This document shows, piece by piece, positions 11,492-24,752 of a stretch of 64,000 nt of DNA. Position 1 is the stretch's first letter; each line of letters begins with the position of its first letter. A program made the position numbers and the translations under genes. The notes beneath the pieces are model-generated. The model was not told where the DNA came from. It saw only the letters and a program-made list of their open reading frames with translations, and searched no databases. Source of the stretch: Metaphire vulgaris (lineage: Eukaryota > Annelida > Clitellata > Crassiclitellata > Megascolecidae); assembly GCA_018105865.1 (NCBI GenBank), contig CM030851.1, positions 2,495,868 to 2,559,867 on the forward strand, given 5' to 3'.

Positions 11492-12432
11492 CTAGAGGGT
11501 TACGGTCCCCGTAGTTTACATGTTAAAAACACCGTGATGTTGACGCCTATGTGTCCAGAGGTCATGCAGGAGAATACACCTCGAGGTACTAATGAAGCAG
11601 TTCTCAGTGGTCACGGCAGCAAAGTTTAGGGCGGAGGAGACAATAGAAGTGACCGCACATGATACATGTACTCTGAACGTAGTTTCGGTTTGTCCGACTG
11701 GCTTCTGATCGACTGAAGAAAGTTCAACAAGGTTTTTGCTTAAGCGTGCATATAAATGCAACCGAGTTAGGCCTACAGTCATAGGCGTAAACTACTAATC
11801 AGCGGTGCCCCCATTGAATGCCTTCAGTGCCCCCATACTTTTAAGACATATTCTTTACACATCTACACCTTGGTAAACATAATAGCGTTATGACAAGTGG
11901 AAAATGGTGGAAAACTTGCTTCAACTCTTGGCTGTCTTTACCATAGATATGCAAAAGATAGGTGTCACCTAGGATTTGGGGTGGGGTGGGATGAACCCAA
12001 GCCAGCGGCCCTGATAGCGTACGACTCATAATTATAAGATAATTATTAGGGTCGCTGCGTTACTTATCTTCGTCAATTAATAGTAGATTTAAGAGAAACA
12101 TCCTTCTCTATCATAGAACTTCAGAACCTGGCTACGCCATCATTAGGCCTGTGATATCGACATAGAGCCATGCCCAATAGCTCAAAGGCGAAAGTTACTG
12201 TTGTAAAATAAGATCTAATGTCTGTAATTATACGTCGCCCGCTAGTAAGGCCGCTGCGTTACTACTCTTTATCAATTATGCGATTACACGTTGCAACTCG
12301 AAGAAGCAGTTAGACCTAATTCCGGATGTACCAAAGTAGATCAATTTTGCATCAAACGTTTCTCTTGTATTATTTTGGACCTACTTAGAACTATTGTTTT
12401 GCAGAATCGTCGATGAGGACTCTTGAGGAACT

Positions 12433-15400
12433 ATGCTATTGATGAAAGTTGTTGTCTTCTGGCTAATCGAGGGAACGCTTTGTGGTGAGTTATCATACAC
12501 ATCAATGATTATTGTTGTTAGACTAATAGATTAACAATAATTTATTTAACACTATTTTAACAATGACGTGAAAATCACATCATTAACCCTAATTACAACC
12601 TAAGATTTGGTTTAGATTAGGCCACTTTTCTCGGGGTCGAACTTCTGAATAGGCGTCCTTGGCTTCAGAGTCACAGTCCTCTTGAATTAAAAATTCCTGA
12701 CTCCACTGCTGTCGAGATGGCCAAATACCAGGACTGTGATAGTAGTGATAGTAGTTTGGATAGTGAGCAGTTGAAACATGGACAAGAGAGCGGAAACAAA
12801 ACCTATGTCGATCGATAGTATACTGTAGCGTTGACAGTGGGCACGGGCTCTAATGCGAATCTCATAAATTCCTTATTGCTCTACCAATTGACGTTATAGT
12901 TGCGTTCATATTGTTGGAATTACAAAGCGTCTTGAAAAGATTCTCATTTCGCGAATGGTTCACACACATTTCCATATTTACCGTCGTGTTTCTTAATACT
13001 GTAGATCAAGTGACTAGCCATTCGCAGTCATTTGCTACTCTAAAAATCGCGATAACGTGCATAATTGCATCAGAGTACATCTTTGCTATACTTGTTCAGG
13101 TCTTTCACCTGAGAAATTGCTGCGAAACCATTTGCAGAACGTAGTCGCTGCTGTTGGTGGAAATGTAACATTTGAATGCAGAGTAAATCTTAATGACAGA
13201 GTATCTTGGTTTCTGATCGCAGTGGACAATGCCAATACAGAACTTTTATTCTCAAAGAACTACGTAAAGTCAACGTATAGAATCGACAAGAGAAGCAGAG
13301 GACAGTTTGATTTGATCATTGATTCTGTCGATCGAAGACATGCGGGAAAATATTACTACAAATTGTTTGGTTCAGAAACTGAGCATACGAGTTATTTGAC
13401 TGTTTTAGGTCAGCATTTTTTTCGCTTTATAAAGAAGTTTTGCTTTAAGGATAGATTTTTGCGACTAAACTAACTAATTCCATGCACTAGTAGATCATCT
13501 TCAAATAGGATTAAGCATCTTTTGCGATATTATTCTAATTAAGAATGACAGAAAGGCAGGCTTCAGTTTAACTTGTTCATATCAGATAAAAATTCATCAA
13601 GAGATGTTCATAAGACGAGTGAATATTAGCTCAATGAGACAATAAGGCCTAGGTGACTATTACATGTATCCAGATGCTCACAACATATTTAGCATTTACG
13701 CTCTTAACTGCGGCACAAAGTTGTCGGAATTGACGCTTGCGAATTAACCACGAGTCCAAAAGAATGGCGTGCTTGTTTTTTGCTACATAAAGTTTATCTG
13801 CTGCAATCTTTAAACCTTTTCGGCCTGAGATTTCCCAAATTTAGTGTTCTAAAGTCAATTTATTGATTTCTTTCAAGAAGAAGACCCAATCTGTGGAATC
13901 AATGCTACTGATGACGCATTAAAAGAAAGCGATCAGGTATTTATGTGGTGCGAAGTCATTTCAACTGGATTTTTTACTGCCGTAATGAAGTGGACGAAAG
14001 GCAACGACGACATTGAAAATGCTACAACCACCAACACTGCAATTAATGGATCAATGGAGACGACATCAAAGACTACTTTACGATTGCAAGCACAAGATAA
14101 CAACGTTAAAATTCAATGCACGACATCATTTCAATGGCCGAACGGATCTCAAGAGAATATTCCAGAATATAAACATGCGTATCAATATTTAGCAAGAGTA
14201 CAATGTGAGTTATAGCATTGTTATGATTTCTCTTAGCGCATTATGAAAATAAGTCTTACTTTGCCCGATTTTGACCAAAAATTAGAATGTGTAAGTGGTA
14301 ACTGAATAACTGCGAAATGTACAGTATACTGTATAGTAAGATTCACCCTATTTATAAGGCAGTGCTGTGTTCTAGATGGAGTAAGAGGCATCACAATAGA
14401 ACCGAATAGTAGCAGCTTCAAATATGGGGATCAACTTGTATGTCTTGCTGATGGGAATCCAGCCCCAACCTACACTTGGACGCATAATGACACCAGCATC
14501 CACTGGCAAAATGGATCAGTTCTGACAATAACGCATTCTCTATCAGTTGGGACAATGCATGTGTTTGCATGCACGGCGCAGAATGCAGTGGACGGAAAAG
14601 TCAAAACCATCTCTAAATCAGTTTCAATTTATATCAGCGCTCCGACTTCTACTTTAGGTAAGTCTATAGAAAAAGTTTAATTTAATCTATTCATTTATCT
14701 TATTTAGATACAAAACCAGTTCGAATAGGGGCGGGTAGGCCCCGTGAGCCCTCGTGGCTACGCCACTGGCATTAGGCCTTATGCATTTAATAACAAACAC
14801 ATTCTGTTGAGGACAATGCTAAGCTCAGTGTCAATGTAACAATTGCTGTTTTGATACGAATTCATTATAGAGAGTTTTTATACGTGTCTGAAACGATTTC
14901 GTGTCAATATTTGAACCTTCTCGGATATAGAATTTAAAAGGGTAAATTTTGTCCCGTTCTCGAACGAGCTTAGGGTCCGATAATGATCTCGTTTACTAGA
15001 CAAGCAGCGACGCAAGTGGCTTACGCCATTAATCTCGAGCAGCTTGCCATTGCTTTCTATAGACCCACGTTATACCTTCGCAGCCTAACGCTGGTACCAA
15101 TTTATCGACGCCTAAGCGCTCGACGTTGTACTTAACTTCCGTGTTCGAAGCAGGGGCTGCATTGATTTGCTAAAATACAGCATTCTTTTCATAGATGAAA
15201 ATGACAATTCTACCGCCTTGATCGCAGCGTGCATCGGTGGAGCTTGCATCGGTGTCATTTTGTTTCTCATAATTCTATGTGTTTTCTGTCGAACCAAAAC
15301 TAAAAGTAAGTCACTTTAATCACGATTAAACCGCTAGATTTTGCAGCTAAATATACCCACACAGCGTCTGTCTCAATGGCTTCAAGCAGTGACATAAGAA

Positions 15401-15728
15401 ATCCAATGCATACGAAGGCCTTTTGATTTTAAGAGTATCTTGTATTATAAGCTTTAAACTTATGCATCCATTTCTTACTATACAAATAGCAATGCGCTTA
15501 ATGTTGGCACAAAAACAATCAATATCATCGCGTTACTAGCAATAATGTATAGACAGCAATGGAAAGTAGGATATTGGCAACGTGTGAACTTGTGCGATGA
15601 ACATTTTTGAAATTGGTGACACCCTTATGGCTAACATAGGCCTAATTATAATTCGGTGACCATGTCAACAATTCACTGAATGTGTTGACATTGGACAGAA
15701 CGAAGTGGTGCTGACCTATACACCGTCT

Positions 15729-15771
<43 letters not shown>

Positions 15772-18700
15772 TGTTGGGTATGTTACTTTTGCAAAGTAAT
15801 TAGTTACTGTTACTTGTTACTGGGTTCAAAATGTAATTTGTTACTGTTACTTGTTACAAAATTTCAAATGTAACATGTTACTGTTACTGTTACAGCCATA
15901 TAAGTAACAAAATTACATTTTTGTTACAACCGACTATAATTGTTTTTAATTGATGTCACGAACAATTTACACGGTTTATACAGATCGGTGGTTCTTAACT
16001 AGTGGTCAGCGGACCAAAATTGGTCCGCGAAAGGGGGTCTAGTGGTCCGCTGCAAATTCTTAAAAATCGTTAATAAAAATTAGACTTATATATTTTCCAT
16101 GTCATGGCGTTAGCCAAGGGGGTTTGAGGGTTAAAACCCCCGTGGGTGCCCGGACCCAACATTTTTAGAGCAAGCAGCACAATTAAGTAAGGCGACTACC
16201 TTTTTTGCTTGTCGGGGCACTGCGGAGGGACGAAGATCACACGCGATGATATTTTTTGCTTGTCATGATTTTTCTCAATTTTCTGGCGGTTTCCGAGAAA
16301 TTTTTGATCTTCAAAAGTGGTCCGCGAGGCAAAGGGATCTGAAAACCACTGAATTGCAGATGACTACCGGAACTGTATTTTCAATACTAAATTAGCTGTC
16401 ATGCATGGTATTAATCAAATTAACATAACATGTCAATGTCATATGACTCATGTCTCATGTCTCATGACTTATATCAATCAATCATTAATTCGTCAATTGC
16501 CAGATCATTAAAATACCATTTCTCATGTAACAGACACATGAACAAAGTAAGCATACAGCAAAAATTATGTCAATTTTAATTAGTCAGAAATTGCTCTTAG
16601 TAATGCCTGTCACTCAAAGTGGAAGTCGGGTGCGTTTTCTATGTAAATAGTTTATGCAAACAGCACAGTTCGTGGGTGCGTTTTCTACATGCATTGGATC
16701 AAACCAATTAAGTACGTAATGTATTGAAGTTAGCAAATTGAATTGCAGTCCATTAGAATTTAGAACCATATAGACGACAACTTCAGAAAGTAAGATTAAA
16801 GTAATTTGTACAAAATTTGTTACTGTTACTTCAAAAAAGTAACCATTACTGTTACTTTGTTACAAGATTTTATATGTAACAATTCCCGTTACTTGTTACT
16901 CAAAAAAGTAATTGTTACAGTAATTTTGTTACTTGTAATTTGTTACTACCCAACACTGGAGAGAGAGAGAGAGACCTACATGTAATTACAAACTGATGAA
17001 AATTGCAGCGTGGCTGATAATGCGTTTTTCCTCTTTGCAACGAAAATTCAGTCGAGACCCGGATGTTCTCCCTCGCGAGTCTTCATCACGTGACGGTAAA
17101 CTAAACAGCAGCTGAGATATTGCGTTTCACTACCTTAGACACCGGAAATAACCTGCGGCTAACACTGGCGCAGCCATGGAGGAGGACCTGGACTGCCCCC
17201 TATTCTGACTGCGAACGATCGTGGGATTTGCGGAAAACCGTTGAGATATTTGGGGGTATGCAGCATGATTGTCGGAGACGTTTTATCCCAAAATGTCGAT
17301 GTACATCCCTATTCCGAAACCCTGGCTACGCCACTGACAACTAATATGCTTGGAATTGTGCTATAAAAGAATAAAAGTGCATAATTATTGCTAAGGTCCA
17401 TTTGGCAGAGGATGCACTGCGCATGTAAGCTCATCATCGCTGGGTGTCGTTATGAGCCCACGTCGATTCATTTATTACATCGAGCATAGATATTAGCTTG
17501 AATCTGATAGTGTATTGTATACTGGACTATTTATATAGCGCCGTAAACATAGCATAACCAAAAACAAGGGCGCTTTACATGGTTATTCTGGAGGATTTGT
17601 TTATTCTGGGCATTTATTGCTAATTGTTTTAATTAAATGCTAGTTTATGTAGGAGGATGCGTGTATTCTGCTCCCTATTCAGCGGTCTACCACGAGGTTA
17701 ACGGTAGGCAACATATTTAATCGTATTTGCGATTAGAATAAGCAGTTTGTATTATCAGGATAAGTCACCGACAGCATAGGCCTACTATAACAATAATATT
17801 ATTGTCGATTATTATGTTATTTCCATCAAATATATTGCTATAGGCTAGATATAATTATCCTATTTGTATTTAAGTATATTATGCCTATTTTAGACCAATC
17901 ATATCGTATGACGATACTAATTAGGCATGCATATGGGCCAGAAAAAGTTTCCAACTTCGGAGATCAACGTATAGCATAACATATCAATAATCCTGCATAA
18001 ATCTAATCTAATCTAATCTTAAACTTCTATAGCACCACTTCATAATGCACAGGAGCAGTTTTGTTTCAGTTATTGATTATTTTTCAGTTACAGTTACAGT
18101 TAAAGTTATTGAAATTATTTTTAAGTTATAGTTACAGTTAAAGTTATTGTCATTTTTCAGTTACAGTTTCAGTTACAGTTATTTATTTTTCAGTTATTTT
18201 CAGTTAATCGACATTGAACACATTAATGAAATTTCAACGTTTTTCTTAATACACAATCACCATGCTCTCTCTAATTGATTGAAAAATGTACTGATATGTA
18301 AATATTTTCATATGCATGTCCATCAAAACGTCCATCAAATCATGACATAAAAATATTGTAAGCACGTCATGTTGCATGGTGTTATCGCTACAACATTGCA
18401 AATATCCACATCTCTCGGAAAAAAACACAGAAATAGTACGCAACTATATATACAATTATTTTTCAGTTATTTTAACTATTTCAGTTATTTATTTTTCAGT
18501 TACAGTTACAGTTACAGTTATTGACATTTCTCAGTGTCTCAGTTACAGTTTCAGTTACAGTTAACTGATTTGTTATTTTCAGTTAACTGATGTTTCAGTT
18601 ACAGTTAAAGTTAACTGAAACAACACTGCACATGAGCATCAACCGATGGCACACCAAATCCAAATAATTAAAGATCCAGGTCAAAATAGCAAAATAGTAC

Positions 18701-18981
18701 AATAGACTGCTACATTCAAGACAGAATATCTTATTTTTAGACCAACCCGGCTTCCAAATCGCCGACGTTCCACTTTACGACGAGAACCAAGAGGCGCCAA
18801 GAGGTGAGTCAGTGCCCAAGTGTATTTTGATTCGAGTCTTGTATTATAGCGGCAGTGGATTTCATACAGGCTTACTTAGCATCCTAAACCACTTAAAATT
18901 ACATTATTATTATAGTATTTTTTACTTTGGTCTTTCGATGTAGACAGTAACATCGATCGATTAGCAATACTATAATTGCAA

Positions 18982-19055
<74 letters not shown>

Positions 19056-19562
19056 AAAACTGTGAACTTTCTCTCTACTCTGTTTAGAAAGAGAAGAAAC
19101 TGGGAAACTGACTCTGAGCCCACATCATAAACCAGTTCGCATTCGTAAAAGCAAGAAAAGTGCATACTTTATTTCAATATTGCGTCACTAGAAAGTCGCA
19201 ATTTGATAATTAAAGATTTGTTGACCTACTAATTTAATTTTCAGACCCCTACCATGGACGCCATATGGGCCTTCCCTAGGTATGATCATGCAGGCAATGT
19301 TTGTTTACAGTCGTGAGTAGATAAACCATTTCTTCGAAATATACAAAGATCCATCAATTGTTGGTTTATTATAACAGGATATAAAGAGACTCGAACTGTT
19401 ACTGAAGATTGGGACATAAGACAACCGCATGAAACTTCCGCAAACGGAGAAGGTAAAAATAACTTGAAACAGGTGGTAGGCAAAAGCATATTCTAAGTAA
19501 CTATATCATAAGATTTTGGAAATTACTGTACTTGCAGGATTCATTCTAAACGCTGGACGTTT

Positions 19563-19635
<73 letters not shown>

Positions 19636-22250
19636 GAAGAAGAAGAAGAAGAAGAAGAAGAATTGACCTAATTATCGTTTGGAAATTTTATTGAACAATA
19701 AAATGTGGTCCAATTTGATTCAAGCGATTTTTAAAATTAGGCCTATCATTTGGTGTGAATATCTGTTGGGGAAATGTCCAGTATAAATTCAAATGATACG
19801 ATTAACGAACATGAACTGGAAAAATTGTTACCCAAGCAAAAACTAAATAAAGAAATAAGAAGCGTAGTGTAGTAAATTAGAAAACTTTGAAAAACTTAAA
19901 AAAATTAATGTAAATGGATCTTGTCCATCCAACTTGAAATCTATTGTCAGACAGGGTGTATAGGAGAAGTAGGCGAAATTCCTGGTAAGTTGGTAACTTC
20001 TTGATGACCCCCCATCTCAATGGTTCACTCTATATTCATTAAGGTGAAGTTTAAAATTATTTAGCTAACTTATTTATCATAGTGAAATCAAAATGCTTTC
20101 CCCTCTGGCTTGATTTCTACCCTGCCTGGCTTTCAAATATCACCCTGTTGCGAAGTGAGATAGGTCAATGAGTGTCACACAATTTGCCTAGACTAGACCT
20201 TTGTGTTTCATTTTTTTGGAAAAACATCGTAAATACTGACTCCTTGATTGGTGATGGCCTACGGTTTTCCTTTTAGATGATTATCGTTCTGTTTACTCTC
20301 CCACAGAAAAGGAAAATACAGTCTTCCTCCAGTTAGATATTAATTCTCTTTTCATTGCAGTCATGTGCAGTATTCTTCCCAAGCCGCAAAATTGCCCTCC
20401 TTGAGTTGAAGATAATAATTGCTGTTTCGATTTTGACTACTTCTGTTGTACATCTTCTTAATTGGACAGCATTAATTTGCTGTAATGTTTTGTATGCTAA
20501 CTGTTAATAATCCTAACTGTCTCAATTTTTGCAGTATTGTATTTGAAAGCAGGACGCGCTGAGTTTATTTGTTCATGGTTTTAAACAATCCCCTTATAAA
20601 GATAGTGCAATGACAAACCATAATATAAGTACGATACCAACCACGACGACAAAGATGGCTAATGATGATGAAGACAACGTTGTTGCTGGTGCTGATACAA
20701 TACAATACAATACAAGAAATCACTCTATTAAATTAACCTTGGCAAAAAGTAAGGTTTAAACAATATACCAAGGATGGCCACGCTGCGGGTGGCAAGCCGT
20801 ATGCGGTTTTTCTCGCAGAGACAGCGGTTCGCGAGAAGTTAAGAGATGTTTTTGAGTAGATTGGCAGATCGACAGAAGCATACAGTTGCCACATAACAGG
20901 AATAATTTTGCCTGTTCGCCAATTTCATCATGGGGTCCCTATTCTGGTTGGCACCGGTCGTGGAATTTGCGCAAAACAGTTGAAAAAATTCGATCGGTTA
21001 AGTTACCGTGGGTAGAATGAGCGAAGAGAATAGGCGGATGTGCAAAGAGCATCTGGACGACCTCTTTTTTTGCTCGCCAGAGACTTTTTAAAAGAAAATG
21101 TCAATGCCCCTCTGTTCTGGAAACCCAACTACGCCACTTTATGTAACTATGAAACAGACGACATAGAAAATCTCAAAATTCAAATAAGGAAAATTTGGCA
21201 CCTAACATGACTACATCTATTTCGTTTCAAGCGCTTTGCGTATGGTAATTTCAAATTTAATCACATTTCAGATTCCCAGAACATGGATTTCACATACGAC
21301 CTAGAAATGGAAGAAGATCAGTGGGCTCCTGAAGTACCCCGTCGAGCAATCAGCAAAAACGTAAGTAGGAAAATGTGCCTCTCGGTAGCATGCTACATAG
21401 ACTTAGTTAAGTCTATTTATCCCCCAAATATTTGTAACTCTGCCATCGCCTTGTACCTCACTCCAATATCAAGATGACGAGTTGTTCTAGGAGTGATGTT
21501 TTACTTGGAAGCTAATGAATATGATTGTAAGCTCTAGGAAATTGGTGATAGGCGATGTGAGGTTCTTAGCAAAGGTAAAACTTCAAGTAGGCCTAAATTT
21601 AACATAAAAAATAAGAATTTCCAACAATCTTGTTACAACGCGCCCGTGTTTATTCTTGGCTTTCTCAGGGGAAAATCCCCGCCCACAAAGTTTGAATTCC
21701 CCCAATTTTGACATTTTGGCAAGTAGTATGACCTCCCCAATGTCTGTTCCCTCGAACATTTTAAACTCCCCCCAATTTCTAGGTGGCTAGAATAGCCACT
21801 GGAACTCTCTTAGAGTCACACAGATGCAAATTTTTCTCAAGTAGAGGGCGAGGACCAAGGAAGAAATATTTGCGCAATAGTTGTGGATATATTGAAAAAC
21901 AGTTTGGACTCAAAGACAGTAACAGTTGAAACAATACATTGATTCAAAAATTATTTGGGAGAAGCGTGTAATTCTAAAGGTTTCATACAGGATAATGCCT
22001 CTAAAATCACTTGATATAAGTTATTATTATCATTATTGGAATATTGGCACTGTTAACATTGTCTGTGTTGTTTCGTTGTTAATAGCGTCTCGTAGGAGCT
22101 GACGGTACTGAGTATCTTGACTTCGGTGGAGTGGCGTCTGACGGCGCTAGAAAAGTTCGGAGAGGCTCTCCGACGTTCAAACCGGTGGAGACGTACGCCT
22201 TGATCGACCACTGCAACTTGGCTCCACCGCTGCCTCCGAAGAAATATTGA
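12433..22250 (+). CDS. Three-Ig single-pass receptor with tyrosine- and proline-motif tail
   Basis: Nine exons predict 490 residues: 12433-12484, 13100-13408, 13878-14204, 14376-14657, 15195-15305, 18741-18803, 19378-19452, 21272-21360, 22086-22250. All junctions are GT-AG with matching phases (phase 1 throughout, last intron phase 0). Exon 1 is a signal peptide. Ig1 (18-120) has FEC and Trp, but the second Cys is replaced by Tyr (GKYYYKLF). Ig2 (121-229) has WCEV and IQC. Ig3 (230-323) is I-set-like, with LVCLADGNPAPTYTW and FACTAQN. The fifth exon carries the TM helix (IGVILFLIILCVFC) and RTKTK stop-transfer. The tail of about 130 residues has tyrosines in LYDEN, TYDLEM, TEYLDF and TYALI, and ends APPLPPKKY, a class II SH3 ligand pattern (PxxPxK). 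It resembles adhesion or signalling Ig receptors in general. I cannot name an orthologue. Confidence 0.8.
15736..15768. repeat. (GA)n microsatellite, split by a hAT element
   Basis: The GA run continues after the transposon at 16959-16973, so the element inserted inside it. Confidence 0.9.
15769..16958. mobile_element. hAT-type element, CAGTGTTGGGTA ends, in an intron of the three-Ig gene
   Basis: Perfect 12-bp ends CAGTGTTGGGTA and TACCCAACACTG. The flanks are GAGAGAGA on both sides, as expected for 8 bp copied within the GA run. The subterminal parts are arrays of TTACTGTTACTTG-type words in inverted order. It contains a second element at 15986-16351. Confidence 0.85.
15986..16351. mobile_element. 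Nested hAT element of the GGTGGTTCTTAAC type
   Basis: Left end CGGTGGTTCTTAACT and right end AAAACCACTG, with inner GGTCCGCGAAAGGGGGTCTAG and its counterpart GGTCCGCGAGGC. The same family is at 62844-63188. The ends resemble the widespread Charlie/MER5-type hAT terminus. The target duplication is not clear here. Confidence 0.7.
18056..18628. mobile_element. hAT-type element built of CAGTTACAGTTA words
   Basis: The ends CAGTTTTGTTTCAGTTA and TAACTGAAACAACACTG are inverted with two mismatches. The flanks CACAGGAG and CACATGAG match at 7 of 8. A second copy lies at 40060-41393. Located in the intron before exon 18741. Confidence 0.8.
18983..19055. repeat. (AGT)n microsatellite
   Basis: About 24 trinucleotide units in an intron of the three-Ig gene. 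Confidence 0.95.
19245..19282 (+). CDS. Optional exon with in-frame stop in the three-Ig gene
   Basis: A good acceptor (TTTAATTTTCAG) and donor (TAG then GTATGA) bracket a 38-base segment. Read in the phase 1 set by the preceding exon, it encodes DPYHGRHMGLP and then TAG exactly at the donor. Skipping it joins 18803 to 19378 in frame. Inclusion would truncate the tail just after the LYDEN tyrosine, or mark the transcript for decay. Confidence 0.4.
19567..19662. repeat. (AAT)n-(AAG)n microsatellite
   Basis: An AAT run passes into an AAG run in the intron before exon 21272. Confidence 0.95.
21645..21801. mobile_element. Short copy of the CAGTGTTTATTCTAG element family
   Basis: The left end CGTGTTTATTCTTGGC and right end GCTAGAATAGCCACTG match, in reverse orientation, the better copy at 37751-38140. 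No target duplication is visible. Confidence 0.55.
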
Positions 22251-22395
22251 CAGCAGCCCAACTGACATGTACACGGCGCCGCCGGCCTTAGCATTTCTGC
22301 GGTCCTAAGGATCATTTTTTGAGGCGGTCTGCCACTCCACATGCAGTGAACAAATTTAGATCTTGCCTGTGCAGTTGCAGTGTAAAGTGTAGACA

Positions 22396-22397
<2 letters not shown>

Positions 22398-22446
<49 letters not shown>
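22398..22446. repeat. (TA)n microsatellite
   Basis: About 24 TA units lie just downstream of the three-Ig gene. The region to 23139 shows no gene. Confidence 0.95.
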
Positions 22447-22447
<1 letters not shown>

Positions 22448-23139
22448 TTCTTCTTCAGGTGCTCTGACCAAAGACAGGTTCCATACTCCAGCGTCGCCAC
22501 TCCTCTCTATCTTGAGCTTTTATCTCCAGGGCTGAATTACTTTATACAGGCATGGAAAACATAAAATTCCTACTAGATTCGATGGCATAATAATCATAGT
22601 ACAGTCTTCTTCAGCTAGCAAAAAATACATGAAAATGCGGCCCACTAAATTTCGCGACCCTATGTGTTCGCATGCGTCGTATACTAACTAAAGCCAGTTC
22701 TGCGTTCATCTATATCTTATTAAGTAAAGACGGTGTATACCGCTTTCAAACGAAGATATAAATAATTACATTGAGTAATGAAAATATCTCCATATTTTAT
22801 GAAGAATTTGATTAGGGAAACGTCATATTCAGTTACGAAGAAACATGATATTTGTTGCTTCTCCATTTAGCTACACTTTAACATAGTTTCAAACAATTGA
22901 TATAACTTTACTCCTTGAAAATGCCATTTTAAAGAAGCAGCATAGATTTTTAGTCAATTAAAAAGTTGATCTTACTTATTTAACCACATCTAACAGTATC
23001 GTGCATATATTCAAGAATGATGCCGACAATGAGAGCAAACTTTAAGAAAAACCTAGTTTCCGTCATATTTATATTAAGTTTTAAGTACGTTCGACTCAAG
23101 TATTTGTATTTGTGTAATTGCTCTGTGTGCAATTCGCAT

Positions 23140-24658
23140 CAGTGATGTTAACAAGGACTGAACCCCCAAGGACCAGGATAAGGACAAGGACTGACCCCCC
23201 CTAGGACCAGGATAAAGACAAGGACTGAACCCCCAAGGACCAGGACAAGGACAAGGACCGACCCCCCAAGAACAAGGACAAGGACGAGGACCTACCCCTC
23301 AAGCACAAGGACCACAAGGACTGACCTCCAAGGACAAAGACCAAGAACAAGGACCGACCTTTAAATTTTAGTAAACACTTCCTATATAATTGTAGATTTT
23401 CACAAAAGATATACAAACAATATGCCATATAGCTAACTAACTAGCAAATACAAAGACTGCACCGAAATACGATATCATCTTTACCTTGGGGAGACGCTGA
23501 GATATTTAGAAGGTTGCAAGCGACTCGAAAAAATGCCCCAAGTGCTTGGGAGCGTCCGGTATGAGACTAAAATCAGAGTTAAAGAGGATTCGTTGAAACC
23601 TGAATTTTAATCAAATGCAGTAAAGAGCCTCCATGCACGTAGCGCTTTTTACGTACGACTTTTGGGGGTGCCCTTCTCAGTCTACCTTTCCTTGAATTTT
23701 CGGGTGTTTGCTTTAATTAAAAATATGAACAGTATTAGCCCTAGCACTTACTTTGTGAAGGCACTTGTGACTGATGTCTTATCTTGGATGCGTTTGTTAC
23801 ATTTCTTACAAGCAGGGCCTCCGAGAGGGGGCAGGGGCAACTGCATAGGGGCCCGGCGGTCTGGAAGGGGCCCGGACCGATAACGAATGTGTACAATTAA
23901 GAATAACAGCAATAATCACAGAAAAGTAAGGGGGCCCGGCAAGTAAAGGGGGGGCCCGGCGCGAAAAGGCTAACAAGCAAAAAAAGGTCAAGAAATTTTA
24001 TTCCGCATAGGGGCCCGGAATTTCTCTCGGCGGGCCTGCTTACAAGTAGCAATCCATTTAGTGTCAACGATCTTGAAGTCTTTAAACGAGAATTTCACAA
24101 CTCGCGGCTGTGTATACCCTAAAGGTGATCCTTCTTCCTGCATTATGATAGATATTAATTATTATATTTATCTGTATTTTAGGATACAGCTAAAGAATAA
24201 TATAAATTTTTTAAACGCATGCGCTCGGTTCATACGCTTTCAAACAGGAAAAGGAAGTTCAGCTGCTCAACTGGTATTATCATAGACTTTAATATCACGT
24301 ATTATAATAAATCTATGGGTATTATAAAGGAAAGGATGAATACACATGTAGAGTAACTCAAAGCAAGTATGTAAATACAAATCCACATACTACTCATACC
24401 TTGGAACATAAATATCAGTACAATTGAAAATGGTATACAAATAATTTGGTCCTTATAAGGATTTTTCAAGGACTAAGTTACAAGGACCAGGACAAGGACT
24501 GATCTGCAAGGACGAGGATAAGGACGAGGACCGAACCTCCAAGGACGAGGACAAGGACGATGATTGACTCCCCAAGGACGAGGACAAGGACAAGGACTTC
24601 AAATTGGTCCTTAAGGAGTCCTTAAGGACAAGGACCAGGACAAGGATTAACATCACTG
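23140..24658. mobile_element. DNA element with CAGTGATGTTAA ends and AAGGACAAGGACC arrays
   Basis: Ends CAGTGATGTTAA and TTAACATCACTG. Both subterminal regions (23150-23360 and 24470-24655) are arrays of AAGGACCAGGACAAGGAC words. No clear target duplication. The middle holds a younger element at 23813-24038 and AT-rich filler. Confidence 0.7.
23813..24038. mobile_element. hAT MITE, CAGGGCCTCCGAGAG family, nested
   Basis: Ends CAGGGCCTCCGAGAG and CTCTCGGCGGGCCTG, flanked by a perfect 8-bp duplication CTTACAAG. It sits inside the 23140-24658 element. A decayed relative is near 45983-46169. Confidence 0.9.
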
Positions 24659-24752
24659 CTTTTTGTCGATATAAATACACTGTAGTCAATAGACCGTAAG
24701 TACTGTATAAGTCAAGAGTAGCTTATTATTTTTGAAGATTCCTGGTAGAGTT

